39,015 bases of DNA from CAIKZJ01 sp964626015 (GTDB lineage: Bacteria; Bacteroidota; Ignavibacteria; Tepidaquicellales; Tepidaquicellaceae): contig CAZVCC010000028.1 of assembly GCA_964626015.1 (NCBI GenBank), positions 1 to 39,015 on the forward strand, given 5' to 3'. How positions within the stretch are numbered: position 1 is the stretch's first letter; every line of letters starts with the position of its first letter. The notes below the pieces were generated by a model. That model was given only the letters and a program-made list of their open reading frames with translations, did no database searches and was not told where the DNA came from. This document shows, piece by piece, positions 18,065-27,486 of the stretch. The position numbers and the translations under genes were made by a program.

Positions 18065-19066
18065 ATGAAGAATAAAGGAATAAGTTATTTATTAATAGTT
18101 TTACTACTACTAAGTTCACAGTTTTTATTTGCACAAAAGCAAAGCGATTCGCTTTATTTCATAGCGGAGGATGAAATAACAAAGGTTACTGACGGTGATA
18201 CATTCAGGTTTAAGAACTTGACAAAACCTACCCGCCTTCTTTTTATTGATACTGAAGAAACTTTCAAAGGAAAGGACTCAGATGATAAGTTACAGCAAAT
18301 TACTGACAAGTGGCTCGAACATTATTATGAGCAGAAACAAGAAAAGAAATCAGAGTATCCAATTAAGCTTGAATCACCATTCGGAATGCAGACGACGGAA
18401 TGGGCAAAGGAATTTTTTAAAGATGTAACACGTGTTCGAATTGAAAAAGATGATACATTAAGAGGTGAGGATATGTTCGGAAGGTATCTTGTTTATCTGA
18501 TGGCAGAAAAGAACGGAAAGTATGTTAATTATGCATTGGAATGCGTAAGGCAGGGGTATAGTCCTTATTTCAACAAATACGGCAACAGCAGCAGATTTCA
18601 TAAAGAGTTTTCCGAGGCGCAGGAATACGCAAAGACAAATAGGTTAGGGATTTGGAATCCATCGAGTAAATGCTATCCTGATTACGAAGAACGAATTAAA
18701 TGGTGGAATGAAAGAGCAGAAGAGCTTGAGTACTTTTATGCAAATTATGCTAATGACTTGAATGTAATTAATCTCCTGAACGGCGATGCACAGAAGAGGC
18801 TGAAGGATGCTGCTGGTAAAGAAGTGACTGTTTTCGGAAATATAGGTGAAGTAAATATTGATAGGTTTCCATACTTACTGAGAAATTCAATTACAAAGGA
18901 AGTATCTCTTGACATACTGATAGATGAGAAAGATTTAGATGTTTATAATACGATAGATGTTAAGAGAATGGAAAGTAATTATTTCTACTGTGCGGGCCGG
19001 ATAGAAGAAAGGGACGGCAGGTTTAAAATGTACGTTACAAATAAAGAACAAATAAGGTTTAAATAA
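18065..19066 (+). CDS. Secreted thermonuclease-like (SNase) protein
   Basis: A 333-residue exported protein with signal peptide (MKNKGISYLLIVLLLLSSQF). Residues about 38-220 form a staphylococcal-nuclease OB-fold domain. The calcium and catalytic residues are in place: D45 in DGDT, R57 and D62-T63-x-E65 in TRLLFIDTEE, and R140 in DMFGRYLVYL (equivalents of D21, R35, D40, T41, E43 and R87). A 40-residue charged insertion separates the two halves. Residues 235-333 form a second, OB-fold-like segment (VTVFGNIGEVN, YFYCAGRIEERDGRFKMYV) of unknown role. It is predicted to degrade extracellular or periplasmic nucleic acid. It converges with the phosphatase gene, 6 bp away, with no terminator seen between. 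Confidence 0.9.
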   Translation: MKNKGISYLLIVLLLLSSQFLFAQKQSDSLYFIAEDEITKVTDGDTFRFKNLTKPTRLLFIDTEETFKGKDSDDKLQQITDKWLEHYYEQKQEKKSEYPIKLESPFGMQTTEWAKEFFKDVTRVRIEKDDTLRGEDMFGRYLVYLMAEKNGKYVNYALECVRQGYSPYFNKYGNSSRFHKEFSEAQEYAKTNRLGIWNPSSKCYPDYEERIKWWNERAEELEYFYANYANDLNVINLLNGDAQKRLKDAAGKEVTVFGNIGEVNIDRFPYLLRNSITKEVSLDILIDEKDLDVYNTIDVKRMESNYFYCAGRIEERDGRFKMYVTNKEQIRFK

Positions 19067-19072
19067 TAAAAA

Positions 19073-20788
19073 TCAGTTCTTTTTAAGAAATATCATTGTA
19101 ATGTCGTCGTACTGATTTTCACCCGTAGTGAACATTTTAATATCATCAAGAAGTAAATTTTGTATTTCTTCAGAAGAATTATTTCTGAATTTCTTTACTA
19201 CAGATATTATACGTTCTTCGCCATATTCTTCTTTAGCTGTATTTCTTGCTTCCGAAACGCCGTCAGTATAAAGAACCAACACATCATCTGACTCAATCTT
19301 CACTTTATCGAAGGAATAATTCATTCCGCAATCGATTACTCCCAGCATAAGCCCACCTTTATCGAGGTTTACGACATTATCTTTTTTAATCAGGAACGGA
19401 GGATTATGACCTGCGTTTACGTAGGTGAATGAGTTAGAACTAACGTCGAGTATTCCCCAGAAGAAAGTAATAAACTTTTCAGAATTGGTGTTTGCGAAAA
19501 TTAGTTCATTAATCTTTTGAGTAGCGAGTTCGAGTTTAAAATCATCGTCGTAGAATTTAAGAAACGAATGAACTGCCGATTGAATGTTAGCCATAAGCAA
19601 TGATGCCGGAGTACCTTTACCTGATACGTCTGCAATCACGAGAATAAACTTATCTTCAGCGACTTTTATTATGTCGTAGTAATCACCGCCGACGTGAAGT
19701 GCAGGAATGTTGCAGCCAGAAACGGTATATCCATTTATCTGCGGGATTTCTTTCGGAAGCATAGCAACCTGTATTTCCCTTGCAACGTTCAACTCACTTT
19801 CTATTTTCTGTTTTTTCAGATACTCATTGAACAGGACAGTATTATCAAGAGAAATAACCGAAAGGTTTATAAGTGATTCGAGAAACTGGATATCGCTTAA
19901 CATGAAAGGAGATTTATTCAGTTTAGCTCCAAGTAGTACGATTGTTTCAACGACGTTGTTGGTTTTGATGGGAATAATAAGTCTAAAGCCTTCTTCAAAC
20001 AGCTTCCTTTTCAGGGGTACATCTGTATTGACTTCTATTATCTCGGGTTCGCTGAAGATATCGAGTTCTTCAGGAAGAACAGTATAGGGTTTTACATGAA
20101 CGGATGACTCAACAATTCTGTATCCATTAGCTTTTTCCTTTGCAAGCCACACGTAATCTTTAATACCGAAATTACCGAGAAGTGAATACTTAAGAAGTTT
20201 AATTATACTGTCCCTGTCCTGAAAATTTGAGTTAAATTCTTTACTAAGTTCGAACAGTGAGCGCAGATGCTGGATTTGTGTGCTCATATTCCTGTTGAGC
20301 AGTTTTATTTCCTCAAAACGTATTGAGTTTTCTATAGTAGGGGAAGACAGGTTCAACAATGTTTGAATGAAAATATTCTCATGTTTAGTCAGTTCTTCAT
20401 TAGTAAGTTTTTTGCCGAGGCATAAAATTCCAAGAAGTTTCTCAATGAAATATATTTTATAGAAAAACTTTAACTTGTTGCTTTTGAAGAAATCGACGTC
20501 TGAAACATCTTTAATATCGAAATCAGGGTCTTTGGGAATTTCGAAGGACAATCTATTACCAACAGCATTTGCACTTATTCCTTTTACGGCTTTTACATAA
20601 AACGTCTTCTCGTCGCAGTCAGGGGTCTCGCATTTAATTAAAACGGAACCTTTGGTAATCATCATTTTTCCCATAATGCTGAGAAGGATATTACCGAGTA
20701 TAAATTCGAGATTAAGGTTTGTATTAATAAGTTGTGAAAATTCTATTAAAGAATTTAACTCGAGCTGCCTATTAGATAAATTATCCAT
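19073..20788 (-). CDS. GAF-GAF-SpoIIE (PP2C-type) serine phosphatase, RsbU-like
   Basis: A 571-residue regulator that probably dephosphorylates the neighbouring STAS protein. Two GAF-like sensor domains occupy about residues 15-165 and 180-325, and a short coiled linker (FNEYLKKQKIESELNVAREI) leads to a SpoIIE/RsbU phosphatase domain (335-571). Metal-binding aspartates are visible: D369 in GGDYYDI, IADVSGKGTPASLLMA, YTDGVSEA, and YDDITMIF near the end. No membrane helix is present, so it senses a cytoplasmic signal. It is the last gene of a four-gene minus-strand set (PAS, STAS, kinase, phosphatase), 54 bp after the kinase gene. Confidence 0.93.
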   Translation of the reverse strand: MDNLSNRQLELNSLIEFSQLINTNLNLEFILGNILLSIMGKMMITKGSVLIKCETPDCDEKTFYVKAVKGISANAVGNRLSFEIPKDPDFDIKDVSDVDFFKSNKLKFFYKIYFIEKLLGILCLGKKLTNEELTKHENIFIQTLLNLSSPTIENSIRFEEIKLLNRNMSTQIQHLRSLFELSKEFNSNFQDRDSIIKLLKYSLLGNFGIKDYVWLAKEKANGYRIVESSVHVKPYTVLPEELDIFSEPEIIEVNTDVPLKRKLFEEGFRLIIPIKTNNVVETIVLLGAKLNKSPFMLSDIQFLESLINLSVISLDNTVLFNEYLKKQKIESELNVAREIQVAMLPKEIPQINGYTVSGCNIPALHVGGDYYDIIKVAEDKFILVIADVSGKGTPASLLMANIQSAVHSFLKFYDDDFKLELATQKINELIFANTNSEKFITFFWGILDVSSNSFTYVNAGHNPPFLIKKDNVVNLDKGGLMLGVIDCGMNYSFDKVKIESDDVLVLYTDGVSEARNTAKEEYGEERIISVVKKFRNNSSEEIQNLLLDDIKMFTTGENQYDDITMIFLKKN

Positions 20789-20842
20789 TGATTAGTTATT
20801 TAAGCAAATATGAAATAAAGGAACGTAAAAATAAAGGAATTA

Positions 20843-21298
20843 CTAAATCGCTTTTACAAGCACGAGGGAGTTCAGGTTGGGTTCTTTGTGGTAGAATTCA
20901 ATTTTGTCCATTGATTTTTTCATGAGCGGGATACCGAGTCCCCCGACTTTATACTTTGCAAAATATTCTTTCATGTCAGGACTGATTTTCTTTGTAGGGT
21001 CGAAAGAATCACCTTTGTAAATAAGAGTAATAATAAATTTTTTGTCTTTAAAATCGGTTTCAACATCTATATAGTTGTTCTCATTATACTTATAATTATG
21101 TTTAATGATATTAGTGCAGGCTTCATCGACAGAAACAAGAATCTGATTGAGAACTTTAGGGTCAATATTAAGAGATTCACCTTTTTTCTCAATGAACTGC
21201 CTCACCAGATGAAGGTTTTTAGTTGAGCTGGTAATCGTTATTTTATCATTCTTGTCCACAAGACTAATCAGCTTGATTAAATTTTGTAACAGCTTCAT
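20843..21298 (-). CDS. Anti-sigma-factor-type serine kinase, RsbW/SpoIIAB-like
   Basis: GHKL ATPase domain protein that in partner-switching systems phosphorylates the STAS antagonist and holds the target (usually a sigma factor). The N-box SVDEACTNIIKHNYK and the G-box GGLGIPLMKKSMD are clear. The start is uncertain. The frame is open back to 21367, but ATG 21298 (151 residues, overlapping the STAS gene by 35 bp) or GTG 21259, just after the STAS stop, are more plausible. The upstream 23 residues (MTRFLTFSTC...) look like antisense-free read-through of the STAS gene in another frame. Function is inferred from the gene set. Confidence 0.88.
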   Translation of the reverse strand: MKLLQNLIKLISLVDKNDKITITSSTKNLHLVRQFIEKKGESLNIDPKVLNQILVSVDEACTNIIKHNYKYNENNYIDVETDFKDKKFIITLIYKGDSFDPTKKISPDMKEYFAKYKVGGLGIPLMKKSMDKIEFYHKEPNLNSLVLVKAI

Positions 21299-21617
21299 TT
21301 TCGTTTTTTGTAATGTTGAAAAGCACGGGAAAACCCAGCATGTCGAAAATGTTAAAAATCTTGTCACTCATACTGCAAAGTTTAATATCACCGCCGTTGT
21401 TCCTCATATTTTCAATGTAAGCCATAAAAACTCCTAATCCCGCACTACTAATGTACGTAAGACCGGAAAAATCAACCACAATTTTAAAGTTTCCTGAAGA
21501 TAACAACTCCTCGAACTTTTTTTCCAGTATGTTTGATGTATGAGCATCAAGAAATCCGTTTAAGGAAATAATTGCAATGTCTTCCTGCTTTTTATCTGTT
21601 ATTGAAAATTCGTCCAT
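21264..21617 (-). CDS. STAS-domain anti-anti-sigma factor, RsbV-like
   Basis: A 117-residue STAS protein, the switch component of partner-switching regulation. The phosphoacceptor region reads VDFSGLTYISSAGLGVF. S58 aligns with the regulatory serine of RsbV. When dephosphorylated by the SpoIIE-type phosphatase it would bind the kinase and free its target. The kinase follows with overlapping ends, implying coupled translation. The PAS gene lies 123 bp upstream. It could also act on a non-sigma partner, as STAS/kinase pairs do in some bacteria. Confidence 0.92.
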   Translation of the reverse strand: MDEFSITDKKQEDIAIISLNGFLDAHTSNILEKKFEELLSSGNFKIVVDFSGLTYISSAGLGVFMAYIENMRNNGGDIKLCSMSDKIFNIFDMLGFPVLFNITKNENEAVTKFNQAD

Positions 21618-21740
21618 TATTTGTTTAATTTTTCCAGAAAATTCATAATATAATTATAAAAATAAATGACATAATTTATACAGTTTCCTTAATTATTATA
21701 CTAAAATATCCTCAAATAGTTGCGTTTTATTTTTTGATAC

Positions 21741-22073
21741 TCAGTCGCGAATGAAATTTTCAATTTGGTCAGGGAGTTCCAAAGACAATTCAGCAAATCC
21801 TGAATAGTCACCGTTCTCATAAAAGGGAGTTTGGTAAATCAGCTTTTTAACTCCGTTTTTTTCGATTGTGTAAACATTTTTCTTTTCGGTATCGAGCATA
21901 TTTGCAAGGAGTGATTTAGAGGGTTCAGGGTGACAATCGAGTACATTAGTGCCTATAAGATTCAAGCCTCCGTCTTTTTCAAAAGTACGAATGGCTTTAT
22001 CGTTCATGTAAGTTATAATGCCTTCTTTTGAGCATAAAGTTACTGCAAAATCTACTTCTTTTAGTGGATTCAT
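21741..22073 (-). CDS. Stand-alone PAS-domain protein
   Basis: A 110-residue protein that is essentially one PAS sensor domain. It has the typical DFAVTLCSKEGIITYMNDKAI opening strand pair, GTNVLDCHPEPSKS, and a final TPFYENGDYSGFAELSLEL. The CHPEPSK motif is found in PAS domains that bind small ligands or haem in some families, but no ligand can be named here. It lies at the 5' end of the STAS/kinase/phosphatase set on the same strand, 123 bp upstream of the STAS gene, so it may feed a signal into that system. There is no output domain. Confidence 0.85.
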   Translation of the reverse strand: MNPLKEVDFAVTLCSKEGIITYMNDKAIRTFEKDGGLNLIGTNVLDCHPEPSKSLLANMLDTEKKNVYTIEKNGVKKLIYQTPFYENGDYSGFAELSLELPDQIENFIRD

Positions 22074-22172
22074 TTGAATAATTTAAGTTGAAATTAAAAT
22101 AGTTGTAAAGTTGTTAATATATATTAATTTAAGTTATAATTCAGTAATTTAGCAACATTAAGTTTAATAAAA

Positions 22173-24296
22173 ATGAAGAAATTAATATCTATTCTATTTA
22201 CAACTGCAATTGTAATCACAATTACATTAGGAACAAAAACCGAATATTCGAAGATTTCCGATACCGTGAAGAATGCTTTAGAATATTCAAATGAGGATAA
22301 ACTCGTTGTTTACGTATATTTTGAGGATAAAGGACCAAATGCAGAGCAACTGCTGAACGATCCGCTTTTACTCGTTTCAGAAAAATCACTTGAGAGGAGA
22401 AAGAAAGTATTACCGCCTAATAAGTTAGTAGATATAACAGACGTACCAGTTTACAGTCTGTACGTAAATCAGGTGGCAGCAAAGACGATAAAAGTCAGAC
22501 ATCAATTAAAGTGGTTCAATTGCGTTTCAGTCGAAGCGTCAAAATCGCAGGTGCTTGATATTGCAGCACTCGAATTTGTGGAAAAAATTGAGCTTGTTGA
22601 AAGGTACAGAAAAGTTCAAGAAAATGATGAAATGACAACCGTTAACGTACCATTTTATGAGATTGATTCACCATTGGTTGACTCTTTAAATTATGGTCCG
22701 AGTTTAAATCAAGATACACTAATAAAAGTTAACAGGGTACACAATCAGGGAATATACGGACAGGGGATACTTGTGGCGAATTTTGATGCGGGATATCAGA
22801 ATTTAAATCATGAAGCATTCACGACATACCCGATGAAAATCTGGAAGAAGAAAGATTTTAATACGGGTGATACAGTAACTCTTGCTTCACACTCACACGG
22901 ACAGGCAACATTATCATTAGTAGGCGGATACAAACCGGGTTCATTAATCAGTCCAGCTTTTGCATCAACTTTCGTTCTTTGTAGAACTGAGGTTGACCCG
23001 GGTGAAACACCTATGGAGATGGACAATTGGGCAGCAGCGGCACAATGGGTTGACAGTCTTGGTGTAGATGTTATAACGAGTTCACTCGGATATTTGGAAT
23101 TTGATTCACCATACACAAGCTATACATGGATGGACATGAACGGTAATACGCTTCTTATAACAAAAGCAGCTGATTATGCAGCGTATAAGGGAATAGCAGT
23201 ATTTAATTCTGCCGGTAATTCAGGAAACGGAACGAATAACACTCTTGGTGGTCCTGCGGATGGAGACAGTGTAATCACAGTTGGAGCGCTCACAAGTTCA
23301 GGAGTAAGGGCGAGTTACAGCTCCGTAGGTCCGACGACTGACGTACCACCAAGGATTAAACCTGATGTAATGACTCGCGGTTCAGGTAATCAGGTTGCAA
23401 CACAAACAGGCTATAGCAGCTTTGGCAGCGGCACTTCATGGGCATGTCCGATGGCAGCCGGTGTAGGAGCTATGATGCTTTCTGCGAATAAGAATATTAC
23501 ACCAATACAAGTACGTGATATCATGAGAAAGTTTGCAAGCAATACTGCAAGTCCGAATAACCAGATAGGATGGGGAACGGTTGATGCAGAAAGGTCAGTT
23601 GATTCAGTGAGAAAAATGGATAATAATGCTCCGACAATTCAGCATACACAACCTTTTAGTTCAACCACAAACACGGGAGTATTAACGTTTAAAGCCAGGA
23701 TGTTTGATAACGGTATAATAAGGCAGTGGTCAAACGAAGCACCGAGACTTTATTACAGAAAGAACACGGGCAGCGGATGGAGTACATGGAATTATGTGAA
23801 TAAATCTTCATCTAATCTTGATACATTCTTTTTCCAGATACCCGGGAGCACGTTTGGAACGACCGTACAATATTATTTTGCAGCACAGGATATTGCGCTA
23901 CCAACGGCAAAAATCTCGACGTTTCCGATAGGGGGGAGCGGAGTTAATCCTCCGGGAGTTAATGCACCTTCGGAGTTTTTCCAATATGTTGTGGGTACGA
24001 CATCTATCAGCGGAACAGGCACTGATATACCAAAGGAATATAAACTGTTTAATAATTATCCGAATCCGTTTAATCCATCGACAGAGATAAAATATGATTT
24101 GCCAAAGTCATCATTTGTGAACCTTAGGGTTTATGATATAAACGGGAGGCTTGTTAAGGAACTTGTTAATCAGGTTCAAACAGCCGGAAGTTATAGAGCC
24201 AGGTTTGATGCTACTGGATTTTCGTCGGGTGTGTATTTCTATCAGTTAAGTGCAGGAGATTTTAAAGCACAGAATAAAATGCTGTTAGTGAAATAG
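22173..24296 (+). CDS. Secreted subtilisin-like (S8) protease with T9SS type A sorting domain
   Basis: A 707-residue exported serine protease. It has a signal peptide (about residues 1-20) and an N-terminal inhibitor-like pro-region, then an S8 domain with the triad D205 (VANFDAGYQ), H242 (SHSHGQATLSLV) and S422 (GSGTSWACPMAAG). The oxyanion region NSAGNSGNG is present. The Asp and His motifs are divergent from classical D-T/S-G and H-G-T-H forms. A beta-rich segment (about 490-610) precedes the C-terminal sorting domain KLFNNYPNPFNPSTEI...KMLLVK. It is predicted to be secreted through the T9SS. It stands alone and is followed by a terminator. Confidence 0.94.
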   Translation: MKKLISILFTTAIVITITLGTKTEYSKISDTVKNALEYSNEDKLVVYVYFEDKGPNAEQLLNDPLLLVSEKSLERRKKVLPPNKLVDITDVPVYSLYVNQVAAKTIKVRHQLKWFNCVSVEASKSQVLDIAALEFVEKIELVERYRKVQENDEMTTVNVPFYEIDSPLVDSLNYGPSLNQDTLIKVNRVHNQGIYGQGILVANFDAGYQNLNHEAFTTYPMKIWKKKDFNTGDTVTLASHSHGQATLSLVGGYKPGSLISPAFASTFVLCRTEVDPGETPMEMDNWAAAAQWVDSLGVDVITSSLGYLEFDSPYTSYTWMDMNGNTLLITKAADYAAYKGIAVFNSAGNSGNGTNNTLGGPADGDSVITVGALTSSGVRASYSSVGPTTDVPPRIKPDVMTRGSGNQVATQTGYSSFGSGTSWACPMAAGVGAMMLSANKNITPIQVRDIMRKFASNTASPNNQIGWGTVDAERSVDSVRKMDNNAPTIQHTQPFSSTTNTGVLTFKARMFDNGIIRQWSNEAPRLYYRKNTGSGWSTWNYVNKSSSNLDTFFFQIPGSTFGTTVQYYFAAQDIALPTAKISTFPIGGSGVNPPGVNAPSEFFQYVVGTTSISGTGTDIPKEYKLFNNYPNPFNPSTEIKYDLPKSSFVNLRVYDINGRLVKELVNQVQTAGSYRARFDATGFSSGVYFYQLSAGDFKAQNKMLLVK

Positions 24297-24321
24297 AATC
24301 TAGTCATAGTTTTTATTTACG

Positions 24322-24355
24322 GGCACGTTTTATTCGCATGAAGCGTGCCTTTTTA
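24322..24355 (+). terminator. Rho-independent terminator after the S8 protease
   Basis: Stem GGCACG (24322-24327) / CGTGCC (24344-24349) with a 16-base loop, followed by TTTTTATTTT. It lies 25 bp past the protease stop. Confidence 0.8.
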
Positions 24356-24382
24356 TTTTATAATATTTTAATGTCACAATAA

Positions 24383-25750
24383 ATGATCGGTAAATTAATT
24401 CAACCTGAAATAGAGCAATTAATTGAAAGCCGCAACTGGATAACGCTCAGGGAAATATTCTCTGAAATGCACCCTTCAGAAGTGGCGGATATAATAGCTG
24501 ATATTCCAGAAAAAGACAGGGGGATTGTATTTCGAATATTAACAAAAGACAATTCAGCAAAGACATTTGAATACCTTGATTTTGATATACAGGAATCATT
24601 ATTGAAATCTCTTGGTCAGGAAGAAGTTGCCGAGATACTGAATGAGATGTCTCCTGACGACAGAACTGAATTGCTTGAAGATTTGCCGGGACCTGTTGTT
24701 AAGCAGCTTGTGCGTTTGCTTACACCTGAAGAAAGGGCGATAGCGGTTACGCTTCTGGGTTATCCTGAAGACAGCGTCGGAAGAATAATGACACCTGATT
24801 TTATAGCAATAAAGTCAACGTGGAATGTGGAGATGGTTATGAAGCAAATCAGAGAAGTGGGAAATGATGTTGAGTATATTGATACTATTTTTGTAACAGA
24901 TGAAAGCGGAAAGTTACTTGATGAAATAACTTTAAAAGAGATACTTCTTGCAAAGCCTGACACAAAGGTAGAAGATTTGATGAACGAAACTTATGTAAGT
25001 ATTAAGGTCACGGATAATCAAGAGCTTGCGGTAGAGATGTTTAAGGAGTATGACTTATACGTGCTGCCCGTGGTTAATTATGAAAATTATCTTGTAGGAA
25101 TAGTAACTGCGGATGACGTAATTGACGTAATTGAAGAGGAGGCAACGGAAGACATTCAGAAATTCGGCGGTATGGAGGCATTGGATGAGCCTTATATTAC
25201 TGTACCCGTAATAGAAATGGTTAAGAAACGTGTAGGCTGGCTTATAATTCTTTTTTTAGGGGAGATGCTTACTGCTACAGCAATTGGATACTTTGAGCAC
25301 GCAATAGCGGAAGCAGTAGTATTAGCATTTTTTATCCCTTTAATAATTTCGAGCGGCGGTAATTCAGGTTCTCAAGCAGCAACATTGACAATAAGGGCAA
25401 TGGCGCTTGGGGAAATAGCGCTTTCCGATTGGTGGCGAGTGATGAGAAGGGAAGTTTTATCAGGTCTTCTTTTAGGGACTGTGTTAGGTATAATTGGATT
25501 TTCGCGAATATATATCTGGCATTCATTTTCAGAAGTATATGGTCCGCACTGGATGAAAGTCGGGTTAACAGTTGGATTTACATTACTCGGAGTAGTTATG
25601 CTTGGTACAATAGCAGGATCTATGCTGCCATTTCTATTAAGGCGATTAGGGTTTGATCCTGCGACATCGTCGGCACCTTTTGTTGCCACAATAGTGGATG
25701 TTACCGGATTAATAATTTATTTTAGTGTCGCAACACTTTTATTATTTTAA
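24383..25750 (+). CDS. mgtE: Magnesium transporter MgtE
   Basis: Mg2+-selective channel/transporter of the inner membrane. The 455 residues follow the family order: an N-terminal MgtE_N helical domain (about 15-120, LKSLGQEEVAEILNEMSPDD), two CBS domains (about 125-250, with DLYVLPVVN and IVTADDVID), a connecting helix, and five membrane helices (about 275-455). The pore signature FIPLIISSGGNSGSQAATL is intact. The cytosolic domains gate the channel by binding Mg2+. The gene is followed by a bidirectional terminator shared with groEL. Confidence 0.97.
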   Translation: MIGKLIQPEIEQLIESRNWITLREIFSEMHPSEVADIIADIPEKDRGIVFRILTKDNSAKTFEYLDFDIQESLLKSLGQEEVAEILNEMSPDDRTELLEDLPGPVVKQLVRLLTPEERAIAVTLLGYPEDSVGRIMTPDFIAIKSTWNVEMVMKQIREVGNDVEYIDTIFVTDESGKLLDEITLKEILLAKPDTKVEDLMNETYVSIKVTDNQELAVEMFKEYDLYVLPVVNYENYLVGIVTADDVIDVIEEEATEDIQKFGGMEALDEPYITVPVIEMVKKRVGWLIILFLGEMLTATAIGYFEHAIAEAVVLAFFIPLIISSGGNSGSQAATLTIRAMALGEIALSDWWRVMRREVLSGLLLGTVLGIIGFSRIYIWHSFSEVYGPHWMKVGLTVGFTLLGVVMLGTIAGSMLPFLLRRLGFDPATSSAPFVATIVDVTGLIIYFSVATLLLF

Positions 25751-25763
25751 TTTATAAAAATAA

Positions 25764-25794
25764 AAAAGCCGTTGGATTTTGTCCAACGGCTTTT
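25764..25794. terminator. Bidirectional terminator between mgtE and groEL
   Basis: Perfect stem AAAAGCCGTTGGA / TCCAACGGCTTTT with a 5-base loop (TTTTG). The T-run on one strand and A-run on the other fit termination of both convergent genes. Confidence 0.92.
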
Positions 25795-25814
25795 GTTATA
25801 GTTTAATGTTCGGA

Positions 25815-27455
25815 TTAATACATTCCGCCCATATCACCCATTCCACCTCCCGGAGGCATCATAGGCATTTTTTCCTTTTCAGGTTTTTCGCATACTGTAG
25901 CTTCGGTCATTAAGAGTAAGGCTGCTACTGATGCAGCGTTTTCGAGTGCTACTCTTGTAACCTTAGTCGGGTCGATGACACCAGCTTTTACGAGGTCTTC
26001 GTATTCTTCTGTTGCTGCGTTGTAACCATATCCGCCTTTTCCTTCTTTAACCTTATTTACGATAACCGAACCTTCTTCACCTGCGTTGAACACTATCTGT
26101 CTGATAGGTTCTTCGATAGCCCTTCTAACTATATTTACGCCGAGCATTATATCCTGATTGGTGTTCTTAATCTTATCGAGTTTGTTTGAAACTCTTAAGA
26201 GAGCGACACCACCGCCCGGAACGATACCTTCTTCGACTGCGGCTCTTGTTGCATGCAGAGCGTCTTCGACTCTTGCTTTCTTTTCTTTCATTTCGACTTC
26301 TGTTGCTGCGCCGATTTTCAGAACTGCAACACCGCCAGAAAGTTTTGCGAGTCTTTCCTGAAGCTTTTCTTTATCGTAGTCTGATGTAGTTTTTTCAATC
26401 TGAGCTTTTATTTCGTTAATTCTCTTCTTTATATCTTCATTCTTTCCTGCGCCTTCAACGATTGTTGTGTTATCTTTGTCGATAACGACTCTCTTTGCAG
26501 TACCGAGGTAAGATACGGTAGCGTTTTCGAGTTTATAACCCTGCTCTTCGGAGATAACAGTACCGTTTGTAAGGATTGCGATATCTTCGAGCATAGCTTT
26601 TCTTCTGTCGCCGAAGCCCGGAGCTTTAACTGCAGCAATCTTTAAAGTACCTCTTAATTTGTTGACGACGAGAGTTGCGAGAGCTTCGCCTTCGAGGTCT
26701 TCTGCGATAATGAGGAGACTTCTGCCTTGCTGAGCAACTTTCTCGAGTATCGGGAGAAGGTCTTTCATGGTAGAAATCTTTTTATCGTGGATTAAAATGA
26801 ACGGGTCTTCGAGTTCAGCTTCCATATTGTCGGCGTTGGTTACGAAATATGGTGATAAATAACCTCTGTCGAACTGCATACCTTCGACGACGTCGAGGTT
26901 TGTATCGGTACCTTTAGCTTCTTCAACTGTAATAACACCATCTTTACCGACTTTATCCATAGCATCGGCAATAAGCTTTCCGATTGTGGGGTCGTTATTA
27001 GCAGAAATAGAACCGACCTGTGCAATTTCTTTATTCTCTTTAATCGGCTGGGATAATTCTTTAAGACCTTTAACTAATTCTTCTACGGCGAAGTCAATAC
27101 CTCTTTTTAAGTCCATAGGGTTTGCACCGCCTGTGACGTTTTTCAAGCCTTCTCTGAAGAGAGACTGAGCGAGAACAGTAGCTGTAGTAGTACCGTCGCC
27201 GGCAACGTCAGAAGTTTTTGAAGCAACTTCTTTAACCATTTGAGCACCCATGTTTTCGATAGGGTCTTCAAGTTCGATTTCCTTAGCGACAGTAACACCG
27301 TCTTTAGTGACTGTAGGTGCGCCGAACTTTTTGTCGATGATTACGTTACGCCCTTTAGGACCTAAGGTAACCTTAACTGCATTAGCAAGTTTATCAACAC
27401 CCTTTAAAAGGGCAGACCTTGCTTCTGTATCAAAACTAATTATTTTTGCTGCCAT
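25815..27455 (-). CDS. groEL: Chaperonin GroEL (60 kDa)
   Basis: ATP-driven tetradecameric folding chamber. The 546 residues have the ATP-site motifs LGPKGRNVIIDKKFG and GDGTTTATVLAQ, the apical-domain region LIIAEDLEGEALATLVVNKL, and the Gly/Met-rich tail ending GGGMGDMGGMY. It is transcribed with groES, 31 bp downstream of it, and the pair is controlled by the CIRCE operator upstream of groES. Codon use appears stronger (more GC-rich, uniform) than in the neighbours, as expected for high expression. Confidence 0.98.
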   Translation of the reverse strand: MAAKIISFDTEARSALLKGVDKLANAVKVTLGPKGRNVIIDKKFGAPTVTKDGVTVAKEIELEDPIENMGAQMVKEVASKTSDVAGDGTTTATVLAQSLFREGLKNVTGGANPMDLKRGIDFAVEELVKGLKELSQPIKENKEIAQVGSISANNDPTIGKLIADAMDKVGKDGVITVEEAKGTDTNLDVVEGMQFDRGYLSPYFVTNADNMEAELEDPFILIHDKKISTMKDLLPILEKVAQQGRSLLIIAEDLEGEALATLVVNKLRGTLKIAAVKAPGFGDRRKAMLEDIAILTNGTVISEEQGYKLENATVSYLGTAKRVVIDKDNTTIVEGAGKNEDIKKRINEIKAQIEKTTSDYDKEKLQERLAKLSGGVAVLKIGAATEVEMKEKKARVEDALHATRAAVEEGIVPGGGVALLRVSNKLDKIKNTNQDIMLGVNIVRRAIEEPIRQIVFNAGEEGSVIVNKVKEGKGGYGYNAATEEYEDLVKAGVIDPTKVTRVALENAASVAALLLMTEATVCEKPEKEKMPMMPPGGGMGDMGGMY

Positions 27456-27486
27456 AATATTTTTTAACTCCTTTTTTTAGTTTAAT

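Noticed and set aside
25372..25689. 105-codon minus-strand frame inside mgtE
   Set aside because: Antisense shadow of the MgtE membrane domain, whose reading frame is certain.
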